DNA of 22,716 nt, taken from DAIOEK01 sp964648485 (lineage in GTDB: Bacteria > Chloroflexota > Anaerolineae > Anaerolineales > Anaerolineaceae). Each line of letters opens with the position of its first letter. Positions within the stretch are counted from its first letter, which is position 1. Made by a program: the position numbers and the translations under genes. The notes below the pieces were generated by a model. The model did not search any database, was not told where the DNA came from, and saw nothing but the letters and a program-made list of their open reading frames with translations. Of the stretch, positions 1 through 7,495 are shown one piece after another. The stretch is taken from contig CAZYOF010000030.1 in NCBI GenBank assembly GCA_964648485.1, positions 1-22,716 of the forward strand, in the 5' to 3' direction.

Positions 1-92
1 TTTACATTCTGCCCGCCCGGACCTGAAGCGCGGATAAAGGAAAACTCCAGTTCATTTTCATCAATGGAAAGCGACTCATTTATTGTGATCAT
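1..92 (-). CDS. arfB: Partial ArfB-type peptidyl-tRNA hydrolase / release-factor-like protein (N-terminus only)
   Basis: Only the first 30 complete codons are in the window; the gene runs off the left edge. The reverse strand reads MITINESLSIDENELEF, then SFIRASGPGGQNV. The GPGGQNV stretch is the catalytic GGQ signature of class-I release-factor domains. Its position about 26 residues from the N-terminus, with no codon-recognition domain before it, is typical of the short ArfB/YaeJ/ICT1 family, which hydrolyses peptidyl-tRNA on stalled ribosomes. A full-length RF1 or RF2 has GGQ far from the N-terminus and is therefore unlikely. The start is the ATG at 92-90. No clear Shine-Dalgarno (SD) sequence precedes it, only a GTGG. 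A TAATAT at 114-109 could be a -10 box. It follows radC on the same strand with a gap of about 120 nt. Confidence 0.85.
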   Translation of the reverse strand, partial: MITINESLSIDENELEFSFIRASGPGGQNV

Positions 93-214
93 AAAAATTG
101 CCACACGTATATTAGGATAAGGTTTTTAGAAATAACTATAAAGATCCTTATAAATATCTCTTTGTTGCCATCAATTTTTCTAATACAGAAAAAAAGGCTC
201 TACAAAGAAAACGC

Positions 215-904
215 TTAGATTATACCTTTTATCGATTTAAATTTGCCCCGTCCGATGACCACATGGTCAACCACTTCGATATCCAGTAGCTTGCCGGCTT
301 GCATGGCAGATTTCGTGAGTGCTATGTCTTCCCCACTCGGTGATGGATCTCCACTGGGATGGTTGTGAATGAGAATCACTCCATTCGCATTGCAGCGGAC
401 CGCGCCCTTGAATAATTCTCCCACGCGTATGGAGGCTGAATTTGCAGTTCCCCTGTAAATCATTTCCTTTTCGATAATCTGATTTCTGACATCCAGGTAC
501 AGCACCCACATTTCTTCCTGCTCCAAAAGAGAAAGCGCATCTCCCATCAGGTCATAAACATCTTGGGGGTTATGGACTGATTGAACTGCTTTATCAACCA
601 GACTAAATTTTCGTCCCAATTCAAGCGCAGCCATCAACTGGGCGGCTTTCGCGGGTCCAATTCCCCTTCGCTGGCAAAGCTTAGTGTAAGGCGTATGGTA
701 CAAACCACGCAAACCTCCGAACTCGAGCAGCAGATTGGTAGCAAGTTGAACTGCATTTTCTCCTTCAACGCCTACGCGCAACAAGATAGCCAGCAACTCC
801 GCATTACTGAGGTCTGCTGCCCCAAATTTCGCCAGCTTCTCCCGGGGACGTTCTGATACAGCCATATCACGGATTCTATAGGTTGTGTATTCGCGGACTT
901 TCAT
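215..904 (-). CDS. radC: RadC family JAB/MPN+ domain protein
   Basis: This is a 229-residue RadC-family protein. Residues 79-90 hold a helix-hairpin-helix-like GIGPAKAAQL segment. The C-terminal half is a JAB1/MPN+ metallo-hydrolase-like domain with the HNHPSGDPSPSGED signature: H180, H182 and D193 are the expected zinc ligands. The family was once called a DNA repair protein, but its role is unsettled, so the name is historical. The frame is open up to an ATG at 976. I chose the ATG at 904 because a perfect AGGAG lies 5 nt before it and the protein then starts MKVREYTTYRIRDM, as relatives do; the 24 extra upstream residues look unrelated. It is divergent from the zinc-ribbon gene. No T-rich terminator follows. 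Confidence 0.93.
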   Translation of the reverse strand: MKVREYTTYRIRDMAVSERPREKLAKFGAADLSNAELLAILLRVGVEGENAVQLATNLLLEFGGLRGLYHTPYTKLCQRRGIGPAKAAQLMAALELGRKFSLVDKAVQSVHNPQDVYDLMGDALSLLEQEEMWVLYLDVRNQIIEKEMIYRGTANSASIRVGELFKGAVRCNANGVILIHNHPSGDPSPSGEDIALTKSAMQAGKLLDIEVVDHVVIGRGKFKSIKGII

Positions 905-989
905 CGTTGCTCCTATGCTTGTTTCTTTGATTTTAATCTGAAGTAGCAAATGTGAGTAATTCTCCTGCGAGGTCATTTTCAGGCATCCA

Positions 990-998
990 TGCTATAAT
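990..998 (+). promoter_or_regulatory. Extended -10 promoter for the zinc-ribbon gene
   Basis: TGCTATAAT matches the extended -10 consensus TGnTATAAT exactly. The predicted transcription start near 1005 lies about 12 nt before the ATG at 1017. No good -35 box is visible, which is usual for extended -10 promoters. It sits in the divergent gap with radC. Confidence 0.6.
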
Positions 999-1016
999 TC
1001 CCCTGACGGAGAACCA

Positions 1017-1538
1017 ATGATACTTGATCCCTCATTTATAAATTCGGCAATCCAGTTTTTTGCCGGTTTTAGCATAGTCTTCCTTGTGGTTTTATGGATC
1101 AGTCTGATTCTGTGGACTTTCCGTGATATCCGCAGGAGAAGCAGGGATCCATTATTAAGAATTCTGGCAGTCATCTTGACTATCATTTTATTTATACCCG
1201 GAGCACTGGTGTATGTATTGTTGCGACCAGGGCAAACACTGGAAGAGGAGTATCAACGCAACCTTGAAGAAGAAACCCTTTTACAGTCACTCGAAGAGTC
1301 TCCATTATGCCCGGGATGCAGCCGTAAAGTTAAAAATGACTGGCTTGTTTGCCCCACATGCCGAACCCGATTAAGTAAAAAATGTATTTCATGCGGGAAA
1401 ATTCTTGAACTTAGTTGGGAAATCTGTCCATATTGCGAAACAGCAGCTTCAGGCTATCATCGGTCAAGTATTTCTATTGATGACTTAGTTTCACAAAATA
1501 TTGATAAGGTAGATTTTAATAAAAACACGGAAGAATAA
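1017..1538 (+). CDS. Membrane protein with two C-terminal zinc ribbons
   Basis: This 173-residue protein has two hydrophobic segments, about residues 10-35 and 46-69, separated by a short basic loop (RDIRRRSRD). They are followed by an acidic linker rich in Glu and Leu and then two treble-clef-like zinc ribbons. The four CxxC knuckles are C98/C101, C112/C115, C123/C126 and C137/C140. GGAG at 1008-1011 is 5 nt before the ATG, which supports the start. The layout suggests a membrane-anchored cytoplasmic double zinc ribbon (DZANK-like). I cannot name a biochemical role. It lies directly upstream of a PfkB kinase and parAB, but no functional link can be read from this. Confidence 0.85.
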   Translation: MILDPSFINSAIQFFAGFSIVFLVVLWISLILWTFRDIRRRSRDPLLRILAVILTIILFIPGALVYVLLRPGQTLEEEYQRNLEEETLLQSLEESPLCPGCSRKVKNDWLVCPTCRTRLSKKCISCGKILELSWEICPYCETAASGYHRSSISIDDLVSQNIDKVDFNKNTEE

Positions 1539-1551
1539 TTCTTATTTCAGG

Positions 1552-1557
1552 TAAAAT
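1552..1557 (+). promoter_or_regulatory. Putative -10 box giving a leaderless PfkB transcript
   Basis: TAAAAT lies exactly 6 nt before the ATG at 1564, so transcription would start at or next to the A of the start codon. There is no SD at usable spacing; the only purine run, AGG, is about 12 nt upstream. No convincing -35 box was found. Confidence 0.4.
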
Positions 1558-1563
1558 CAACTA

Positions 1564-2412
1564 ATGTTAAATCCTCCCTTCGTAGAACCTGTCGACTACC
1601 TGATCTTTGGGGTTTTAACCAAAGATCTCACTCCTAATGGCCCAAGAATGGGCGGAACTGCATCCTTTTCGTCCCTCACTGCTAGAGCACTTGGATTGCG
1701 GGTTGGTATCATTACTACATGTAGTAATGATCTTGATTTCAGCCAGTTAAATGGTATTCAGATAATAAACAAATATTCAGATACTACAGCTACCTTTGAA
1801 AATGTTTACACAGCAACTGGTAGGATTCAATTCTGCTACAGTCAGGCCGGGATATTGGAACCTGTCCTTATTCCAGAAGCCTGGAAAAACACACCCATTG
1901 TTCATCTTGGTCCTCTCGTTAATGAAATTCATCCGAGTTTATCCACAGCGTTCCCAAATTCATTGATTGGATTAACCCCTCAAGGCTGGTTAAGAACATG
2001 GGATGAAAAGGGCAGAGTGTATCCAACAGAATGGCTGGAATACCGGTATGTCATGGGTAATTCAGATATTGCCGTTATCAGTGTAGAAGATGTGCAAGGG
2101 GACGAAGAACGGATTGAAGAGATGGCTTCTGCTATCAAGATCTTCGTGGTCACTGAGGGGGCAAACGGCTCAAGGGTATTCTGGAATGGCGATGTTCGCC
2201 ACTTCACCCCGCCTAAGATGGTGGAACTGGATGCCACTGGGGCAGGCGATATTTTCGCTGCTGCTTATTTTTTCAGGTACCTGGCAACCAAAGACCCCTG
2301 GGAAGCAGCCCGTTTCGCAACGCATCTGGCAGCTTATTCGGTTACGAGGGCTGGTTTGAACAGTATCCCCACCCGGGAAGAAATTCAAAATTGTCTGGTT
2401 GAGGTAATCTAA
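1564..2412 (+). CDS. PfkB/ribokinase-family carbohydrate kinase
   Basis: This is a 282-residue PfkB-family protein. An N-terminal GG pair (MGGTASFSS, residues 29-37) corresponds to the first family signature. DATGAGDIFAAAY at 223-235 is the second signature, with D229 as the expected catalytic base and GAG as the anion hole. The family phosphorylates sugars or nucleosides; the substrate here cannot be told from sequence. The start probably uses a leaderless mRNA (see the -10 at 1552-1557). It ends 3 nt before parA, so the two are likely co-transcribed. The N-terminus is slightly short for a ribokinase, but the domain looks complete. Confidence 0.88.
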   Translation: MLNPPFVEPVDYLIFGVLTKDLTPNGPRMGGTASFSSLTARALGLRVGIITTCSNDLDFSQLNGIQIINKYSDTTATFENVYTATGRIQFCYSQAGILEPVLIPEAWKNTPIVHLGPLVNEIHPSLSTAFPNSLIGLTPQGWLRTWDEKGRVYPTEWLEYRYVMGNSDIAVISVEDVQGDEERIEEMASAIKIFVVTEGANGSRVFWNGDVRHFTPPKMVELDATGAGDIFAAAYFFRYLATKDPWEAARFATHLAAYSVTRAGLNSIPTREEIQNCLVEVI

Positions 2413-2415
2413 AAG

Positions 2416-3213
2416 ATGGCGATAGCGCACATCTATACACTTGTAAATCAAAAAGGTGGTGTGGGCAAAACTACAACTGCGATCAACCTTGGTGCAGCTC
2501 TTGCCCGTTTTGATAAAAAAGTACTCCTTGTTGATATTGATCCACAGGCAAATGCTACATCCTGCCTCGGTATCGACAAATACCAGGTGAAACAAGGTAT
2601 TTATCAATGTCTGGTAAACAGCACACCAGCTTCCAATTGCATTTTGCATAATCCAAAACTAAAAATCTCATTGCTTCCATCTTCCCCTGCTTTAGCTGGT
2701 GCTGAAGTGGAATTAGTTGATATGGACGGACGCGAGACTAAGTTAAGAGATGTATTATTTCCGATCATTGACCGTTATGATTACATTTTAATCGATTGTC
2801 CACCATCATTAGGGTTACTTACATTAAATGGGTTATTAGCTGCACGAGATGGTTTGATTATCCCTGTTCAATGTGAATATCTGGCGCTTGAAGGATTAGG
2901 GCAATTGACTCATACTATCAGCAGAATAAAATCTTCTCTCTTTCCAGATTTACGTATTCGCGGTGTAGTGTTGACCATGTTTGATAGCCGCACCAGGTTA
3001 TCATCGGATGTGGTAACAGAAGTTAAACGGGTATTTCCGAACCAGGTATATGATTCTGTTATACCCCGAAGTATCCGCCTGGCAGAAGCTCCTTCTTACG
3101 GGCTACCAATCACTCATTACGCACCTGAATCTTCTGCAACAACTGCATATATGAATTTAGCGACAGAACTCTTACGGCAAAATCAGCAATACCCCATTAA
3201 CATCTCGGAGTAA
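2416..3213 (+). CDS. parA: Chromosome partitioning ATPase ParA (Soj)
   Basis: This 265-residue ParA/MinD-type ATPase has the deviant Walker A motif KGGVGKTT (residues 13-20) with both signature lysines, a DIDPQANAT segment (40-47), and the Walker B region DYILIDCPPSLG (122-133). ParA binds DNA non-specifically with ATP and moves ParB-parS complexes during chromosome segregation. There is no N-terminal HTH, so it belongs to the chromosomal (Soj) type rather than the plasmid P1 type. parB begins 4 nt after its stop. The SD is weak, so translation may be coupled to the PfkB gene, which ends 3 nt upstream. Chromosomal parAB often lies near oriC, but no dnaA, gidAB or rpmH is in this window. Confidence 0.96.
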   Translation: MAIAHIYTLVNQKGGVGKTTTAINLGAALARFDKKVLLVDIDPQANATSCLGIDKYQVKQGIYQCLVNSTPASNCILHNPKLKISLLPSSPALAGAEVELVDMDGRETKLRDVLFPIIDRYDYILIDCPPSLGLLTLNGLLAARDGLIIPVQCEYLALEGLGQLTHTISRIKSSLFPDLRIRGVVLTMFDSRTRLSSDVVTEVKRVFPNQVYDSVIPRSIRLAEAPSYGLPITHYAPESSATTAYMNLATELLRQNQQYPINISE

Positions 3214-3217
3214 TCTT

Positions 3218-4066
3218 ATGACTCGAAGATCCGGATTAGGAAAAGGACTTGACGCACTCATCCCTGTTAATCAGGGTGAGCCAACCGGTGAAATGGTTCA
3301 ACAAATCGCCATCACCTCGATTTCCCCAAACCCGCGTCAACCCAGACAAGAGATGAACTCTGAAGAACTATCAGAGCTCGCAGCATCGATTCGAGAGTAT
3401 GGCATACTACAACCATTAATTGTGACACAGGGAAGTGTTCCCGGCGAATACACCCTGATTGCTGGAGAGAGAAGACTTCGTGCTTCAGAATTGATAGGGC
3501 TGAGCGAGGTACCGGCCATTGTAAGGACAGTATCTGAAATTCAGAGCCTTGAGTTGGCACTGATAGAAAATATTCAACGGGCAGACCTCTCACCTCTGGA
3601 GACAGCCAGAGCATATCAACAGCTTATTGACGAATTTAATTTAACTCACGAAGATGTATCTGATAAAGTTGGAAAAAGCAGAACCGCTGTTACGAATACC
3701 ATTCGCTTGCTTAAACTTCCTGAAAAAGTTCAGCAGGCATTACGAGATCGAAAAATTTCAGAAGGTCATGCACGTACTTTACTAGGTCTGGCAACCCCCC
3801 AATCGCAAGTTGCTGCTCTGCAAACGATATTAGAAAAAGATCTGAACGTCAGGCAGACTGAAGAATTAGTAAAGAAACTGTCTGGTCAGAAAAATCCTGT
3901 CCCGCCCAAACCAATATACTATGCGCAAGTAAAAGAGATTGAACAAGATTTACGGGAACGTTTAGGAACAAAAGTTACCCTGCACTACAGCCCCAAAGGG
4001 GGCACACTGGTGATACATTATTATTCTGATGAAGAATTAGATTCATTGTTAGCAAAGATTGGTTAA
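3218..4066 (+). CDS. parB: Chromosome partitioning protein ParB (Spo0J)
   Basis: This 282-residue ParB has the usual layout. A short N-terminal tail MTRRSGLGKGLDALIP is the ParA-stimulating type. The N-terminal CTPase domain carries GERRLRAS (residues 83-90) and ENIQRADLSPLE (117-128). An HTH lies at about 143-165 (LTHEDVSDKVGKSRTAVTN), and a C-terminal dimerisation domain follows. It binds parS, loads as a CTP-dependent clamp and works with ParA. GGAG 7 nt upstream supports the start. No convincing parS was found in the window; two weak CACGTG matches are listed among the rejected items. Confidence 0.96.
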   Translation: MTRRSGLGKGLDALIPVNQGEPTGEMVQQIAITSISPNPRQPRQEMNSEELSELAASIREYGILQPLIVTQGSVPGEYTLIAGERRLRASELIGLSEVPAIVRTVSEIQSLELALIENIQRADLSPLETARAYQQLIDEFNLTHEDVSDKVGKSRTAVTNTIRLLKLPEKVQQALRDRKISEGHARTLLGLATPQSQVAALQTILEKDLNVRQTEELVKKLSGQKNPVPPKPIYYAQVKEIEQDLRERLGTKVTLHYSPKGGTLVIHYYSDEELDSLLAKIG

Positions 4067-4130
4067 ACGAAAATTTCTTCAGATGGGGGCTTAATACGCC
4101 AATTCTACCTTCCACGTGTCAATTTTACTG

Positions 4131-4159
4131 TTGTCATCCTACAGCATCTCCGCTAAAAT
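4131..4159 (+). promoter_or_regulatory. Sigma70-type promoter of the kinase-regulator-cpaF operon
   Basis: TTGTCA (4131-4136), a 17-nt spacer and TAAAAT (4154-4159) each match consensus at 5 of 6 positions. The predicted start near 4166 gives a leader of about 27 nt that carries the SD AAAGGGA (4182-4188). The 126-nt gap after parB holds no other gene. Confidence 0.65.
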
Positions 4160-4192
4160 GATAGCAGGTCTAATGGTATAGAAAGGGATTCT

Positions 4193-5209
4193 ATGACCTC
4201 GCAGCAAGCTCTTACCCCTGAAGTATTAGTTCCCCGAATCGGAGATTATCTGGTTGAGAGAGGGTTTCTTAAACCAGAACAACTTAATTACGCCTTAGAG
4301 ATGCAGAAGACATATCGCGCCAATGGTAAGAATATTTTACTTGGCGATTTATTACTTGAATTAAAATTTATTGAACGTAACCGACTTGATCAGGCAATTA
4401 CCGAACAAATCATCCAGTTAAGAAATGCTCTGGAAGAAGCAAATCGAACCCTTGAACAAAGGGTGATCCAAAGAACTCATGAACTTCAGGTAGCGCTGAA
4501 TAAACTTGCCGAACTAGATAAACTCAAAACTAATATCATTGCCAACATCTCACACGAATTACGAACTCCTCTTACGCACATCAAAGGCTACCAGGAATTG
4601 TTACTTGCTGGCGCGATGGGCGATCTTTCACCTGAAGTCTCAAATACTCTGATGACGATACGCCGCTCTACAGAGAGACTGGAAAGACTTATTGAAGACC
4701 TAATCAATTTTTCTCAAATGTCTAAAGGAGATGTGGCATTAAAACTGGTTGAGGCTGATTTAAACAAAATGGTGGCAAATGTTTTAAAGCATAGCCTGCC
4801 TAAAGCCGAAGAGAAAAATATCAAACTGACCGCCAAACTTCCCGATTCTCCAGCATTGATTCGGATGGATGAAGAGAAGATTTCATGGGTTGTAATGCAA
4901 TTATTGGACAATGCAATAAAATTTACGACACCCGAAGGAAGTATTACGGTAACCATCCAACAAGAACCAATCGGTTTTAGAATTTCTGTTGTGGATACTG
5001 GAATCGGAATACCCGCAGAAAGAATGGATGAGATTTTTGAACCTTTCCACCAACTTGATGGGTCATCTACAAGGCGTTATGGTGGAACTGGTTTGGGTTT
5101 ATCTCTCGTCAAACAAATTATTGAAGCGCATCACTCGCAGATTATTGTATCTTCTGAAGTCGGCAAGTATTCAAAATTTGAGTTTACACTGCCATTTATA
5201 ACCAACTAA
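4193..5209 (+). CDS. Soluble histidine kinase with N-terminal MshEN/GspE_N-like domain
   Basis: This is a 338-residue kinase without membrane segments. Residues 15-38 (R-I-G-D-Y-L...G-F-L...L...AL..Q) and 50-72 (L-G-D-L-L...F-I...L..AI..Q) form two tandem copies of the repeat seen in MshEN (type II secretion / type IV pilus ATPase N-terminal) domains, some of which bind c-di-GMP. The second copy has Lys where Gly is usual, and the linker is about 5 residues longer than typical. A coiled coil (about 72-112) leads to HisKA with the H-box ISHELRTPL (phospho-acceptor H121). HATPase_c follows with N240 (N-box), DTGIGIP (268-274) and GGTGLGL (297-303). It heads an operon with a second kinase, a response regulator and cpaF, so I infer signalling linked to pilus or secretion activity. 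The sensory ligand is not proven. Confidence 0.88.
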   Translation: MTSQQALTPEVLVPRIGDYLVERGFLKPEQLNYALEMQKTYRANGKNILLGDLLLELKFIERNRLDQAITEQIIQLRNALEEANRTLEQRVIQRTHELQVALNKLAELDKLKTNIIANISHELRTPLTHIKGYQELLLAGAMGDLSPEVSNTLMTIRRSTERLERLIEDLINFSQMSKGDVALKLVEADLNKMVANVLKHSLPKAEEKNIKLTAKLPDSPALIRMDEEKISWVVMQLLDNAIKFTTPEGSITVTIQQEPIGFRISVVDTGIGIPAERMDEIFEPFHQLDGSSTRRYGGTGLGLSLVKQIIEAHHSQIIVSSEVGKYSKFEFTLPFITN

Positions 5210-5224
5210 ATAAGGCAGGTTACT

Positions 5225-6469
5225 ATGCCCGACCCAAACCTTAATCCACCCATATCAGCCACAACCGGTGCGCTACCTGGAATGCTGGAGATTTGCAAGA
5301 CAATTAATCAATCGATCGATTGGAAAATTGGACTGGATCAAATTGTCCCCTATTTTCGCAGATTAGTATTATTTGATAACCTGGCAATCTATCAAAAAAG
5401 TAATGCGGATTCTTCTGAGTTCGAGGTGGTTTTTGCGCGTGCTGTGGGTCGGGGAAAAACCACCGGTGAATTCATCTCATGGGGAGATGCCACTGCTGCA
5501 AGAGTTTTTGAAAGTAAAAAAGTTGATGTAAACCAGCCAATTATTCCTGAAGGCATTGACAACAATCGGCTCGAATATCCGTTTGTGCTGGGAATGCCCA
5601 TTCAGATTTTTGAAACTGATTACGTATTAATTCTCATCAGGTTTGGCGGGCCGGCATACACTCCGGGGGATAAACAATCCATTGGAATGCTGGCTTGTAT
5701 GTTGGGATATCTCCTTAAGCAAAAATATTATCAAGAACGCTTATCATTACTGGAAGAACAGCAAAAACAATCATTAATGCAAGAAGATTTCATCTCAACT
5801 ATTTCGCATGAATTGATATCTCCAATTGGTTTTATAAAAGGGTATACAACCACCCTCATGCGATCTGACACGACTTGGACACAGGAAGTACAAAATGAGT
5901 TTCTAAAAATCATTGATGAAGAGACGGATCGCTTGCAGGAATTAATAGATAATATTCTTGATTCTGCCCGTTTACAGAGTGGATCTATTTCTATGGATTT
6001 GCAGCCGGTGCAAATTGACACTCTGATAAGAGACGTTGTCATGCGAGCAAAAATGCATCAGGGCAACCTGAGTATTGAAACTCAGATGGCAGAAAAATTA
6101 CCACGAGTCAGTGGTGACCCGCGAAGATTAACTCAAGTTTTTGAAAATATCATCAACAATGCAATTAAGTATGCACCTGGCTGTAATTTATTGATCACAG
6201 CTGAGGTAGTTGAGAAAAATATTCATATCGCATATAAAGATGATGGACCCGGAGTACCCGCAAGTGTAACAGCCAATCTTTTCCAAAAATTCTATCGGAA
6301 TCCAAACAATCCGACCGAAACAAGAGGGACCGGTTTGGGATTGTATATCTGTAAACAAATAATCGATTCGCACCATGGAGAAATATTTGCAGAATCAGAG
6401 CCAGGCAAAGGTGTCACATTCCACATCCTGTTACCCATCACAACGAGCAATCAAGAGCGAGGAGAGTGA
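5225..6469 (+). CDS. Histidine kinase with N-terminal GAF-like domain
   Basis: This is a 414-residue cytoplasmic kinase. Residues about 20-165 look like a GAF sensor fold and contain no membrane segment. A short coiled coil (166-190) joins it to HisKA, with H195 in the sequence ISHELISPIG; the Arg of the usual HELRTPL is replaced by Ile. HATPase_c has the N-box around N311-N312 (ENIINNAIKY), G1 DDGPGVP (339-345) and G2 GTGLGL (368-373). AGG lies about 6 nt before the ATG. It lies 15 nt after the MshEN-type kinase and 3 nt before the response-regulator gene, so both kinases probably feed the same regulator. Its ligand is unknown. Confidence 0.9.
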   Translation: MPDPNLNPPISATTGALPGMLEICKTINQSIDWKIGLDQIVPYFRRLVLFDNLAIYQKSNADSSEFEVVFARAVGRGKTTGEFISWGDATAARVFESKKVDVNQPIIPEGIDNNRLEYPFVLGMPIQIFETDYVLILIRFGGPAYTPGDKQSIGMLACMLGYLLKQKYYQERLSLLEEQQKQSLMQEDFISTISHELISPIGFIKGYTTTLMRSDTTWTQEVQNEFLKIIDEETDRLQELIDNILDSARLQSGSISMDLQPVQIDTLIRDVVMRAKMHQGNLSIETQMAEKLPRVSGDPRRLTQVFENIINNAIKYAPGCNLLITAEVVEKNIHIAYKDDGPGVPASVTANLFQKFYRNPNNPTETRGTGLGLYICKQIIDSHHGEIFAESEPGKGVTFHILLPITTSNQERGE

Positions 6470-6472
6470 ACT

Positions 6473-7177
6473 GTGGCGACGAGTATTTTAGTTGTCGATG
6501 ATGAAGCACGGTATCTTAGATTATTGCAGATAAACTTGGCTACTGAAGGGTATCAAGTTACCACAGCCTCCAACGGGATGGATGCAATTGAGAGGGTTGT
6601 TAATAATCCTCCAGATCTCATTCTAATGGATATTGTGATGCCGAAGTTAGATGGGATAACAGCCAGTGAACGAATACGTCAATTTTCATCTGTACCGATC
6701 ATCATGCTTACCGGACGAAGTTCTGAAGAAGACAAGGTAAAGTGCCTGAATATCGGCGCGGATGATTACATCGTGAAACCCTTCTCTGCTACTGAGGTTC
6801 TTGCAAGAGTAAGAGCGGTACTTCGGAGAACTTCCCGTCCATTCCAGGAAGAAAGAAATAGTTGTTTTATCAATGATGCATTGAAAATTGATTTTGGAAA
6901 AGCAGAAGTATATAAAGCGAATAAGCAGGTTCAGTTGACTGCAACAGAGTATCGATTGCTCATTCACTTTGCAAAAAATTTGGGCAAGGTAGTAACAGCC
7001 GATGAATTATTAACCTCCACATGGGGACCACAATATAAAGATGACCGGGAAATTTTATGGGTAACGATCGCAAGATTACGGCAGAAGCTTGAATCCAATC
7101 CAAAGGAACCTGAATTAATACTAACCCGTTCCGGTTTGGGCTATCTTATGCCAAAGATTGAACGATCAGTAGAATAA
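6473..7177 (+). CDS. OmpR/PhoB-family response regulator
   Basis: This is a 234-residue two-domain regulator. The receiver domain (residues 4-117) has the acidic pair D9/D10, the phospho-acceptor D53, T80 and K102 in the expected places. A winged-helix domain (about 132-226) ends in the typical LILTRSGLGYLM strand. It should bind DNA when phosphorylated by one or both kinases encoded just upstream. The start is GTG, supported by GAGGAG at 6459-6464, 8 nt upstream. The kinase gene ends 3 nt before it. Its targets cannot be read from sequence; the cpaF operon itself is a natural candidate. Confidence 0.94.
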   Translation: MATSILVVDDEARYLRLLQINLATEGYQVTTASNGMDAIERVVNNPPDLILMDIVMPKLDGITASERIRQFSSVPIIMLTGRSSEEDKVKCLNIGADDYIVKPFSATEVLARVRAVLRRTSRPFQEERNSCFINDALKIDFGKAEVYKANKQVQLTATEYRLLIHFAKNLGKVVTADELLTSTWGPQYKDDREILWVTIARLRQKLESNPKEPELILTRSGLGYLMPKIERSVE

Positions 7178-7189
7178 GGATAAGCAAAC

Positions 7190-7495
7190 ATGTCTAATTT
7201 CAAAGATTTTGATGAAAAAGGGAAAATATTTACGAATGTAGTTCCCAAGAGATCAGTGGCTGCTATTATCCAGACACTCACCCACAGAATACAGGGTGAT
7301 GTATATATGAAACCGGATGAGCGCTTAAAAGATGAGTTCAACCGCTCTGAACAATTTGTGGCGGTGACAAATGCCACCATCATGGATTCTCGGGGTGAAC
7401 CTTTATATAAATGTAATTTTCTTACATTAAATAAAGATCAGATCGTGTGGTTGATCCCTGTATCAGACCTGGTGAATTCTTCTGAAACAAAATGA
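7190..7495 (+). CDS. Small conserved protein of unknown function (DUF6812-like)
   Basis: This is a 101-residue soluble protein, predicted mostly beta, with a core THRIQGDVYMKPDERLKDEF and a later segment EQFVAVTNATIMD. It resembles a small Chloroflexota family I recall as DUF6812; this is from memory and not checked. No catalytic motif, membrane segment or signal is visible. AAGGA lies about 8 nt before the ATG. Its stop overlaps the start of cpaF in an ATGA arrangement, so the two are translationally coupled, and this is the strongest clue to a shared role. Confidence 0.7.
   Translation: MSNFKDFDEKGKIFTNVVPKRSVAAIIQTLTHRIQGDVYMKPDERLKDEFNRSEQFVAVTNATIMDSRGEPLYKCNFLTLNKDQIVWLIPVSDLVNSSETK

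Noticed and set aside
137..152. Near-palindrome TATAAAGATCCTTATA between radC and arfB
   Set aside because: 14 of 16 symmetric positions, but very AT-rich, isolated, and without promoter or terminator context.
905..976. N-terminal extension of RadC to the ATG at 976
   Set aside because: The ATG at 904 has a perfect AGGAG at 5 nt and gives the normal family N-terminus; the extension overlaps the promoter region of the divergent gene.
4108..4123. CACGTG core after parB resembling parS
   Set aside because: Only about 10 of 16 positions match the consensus, and a CACGTG is expected a few times by chance in a window of this size and base composition.
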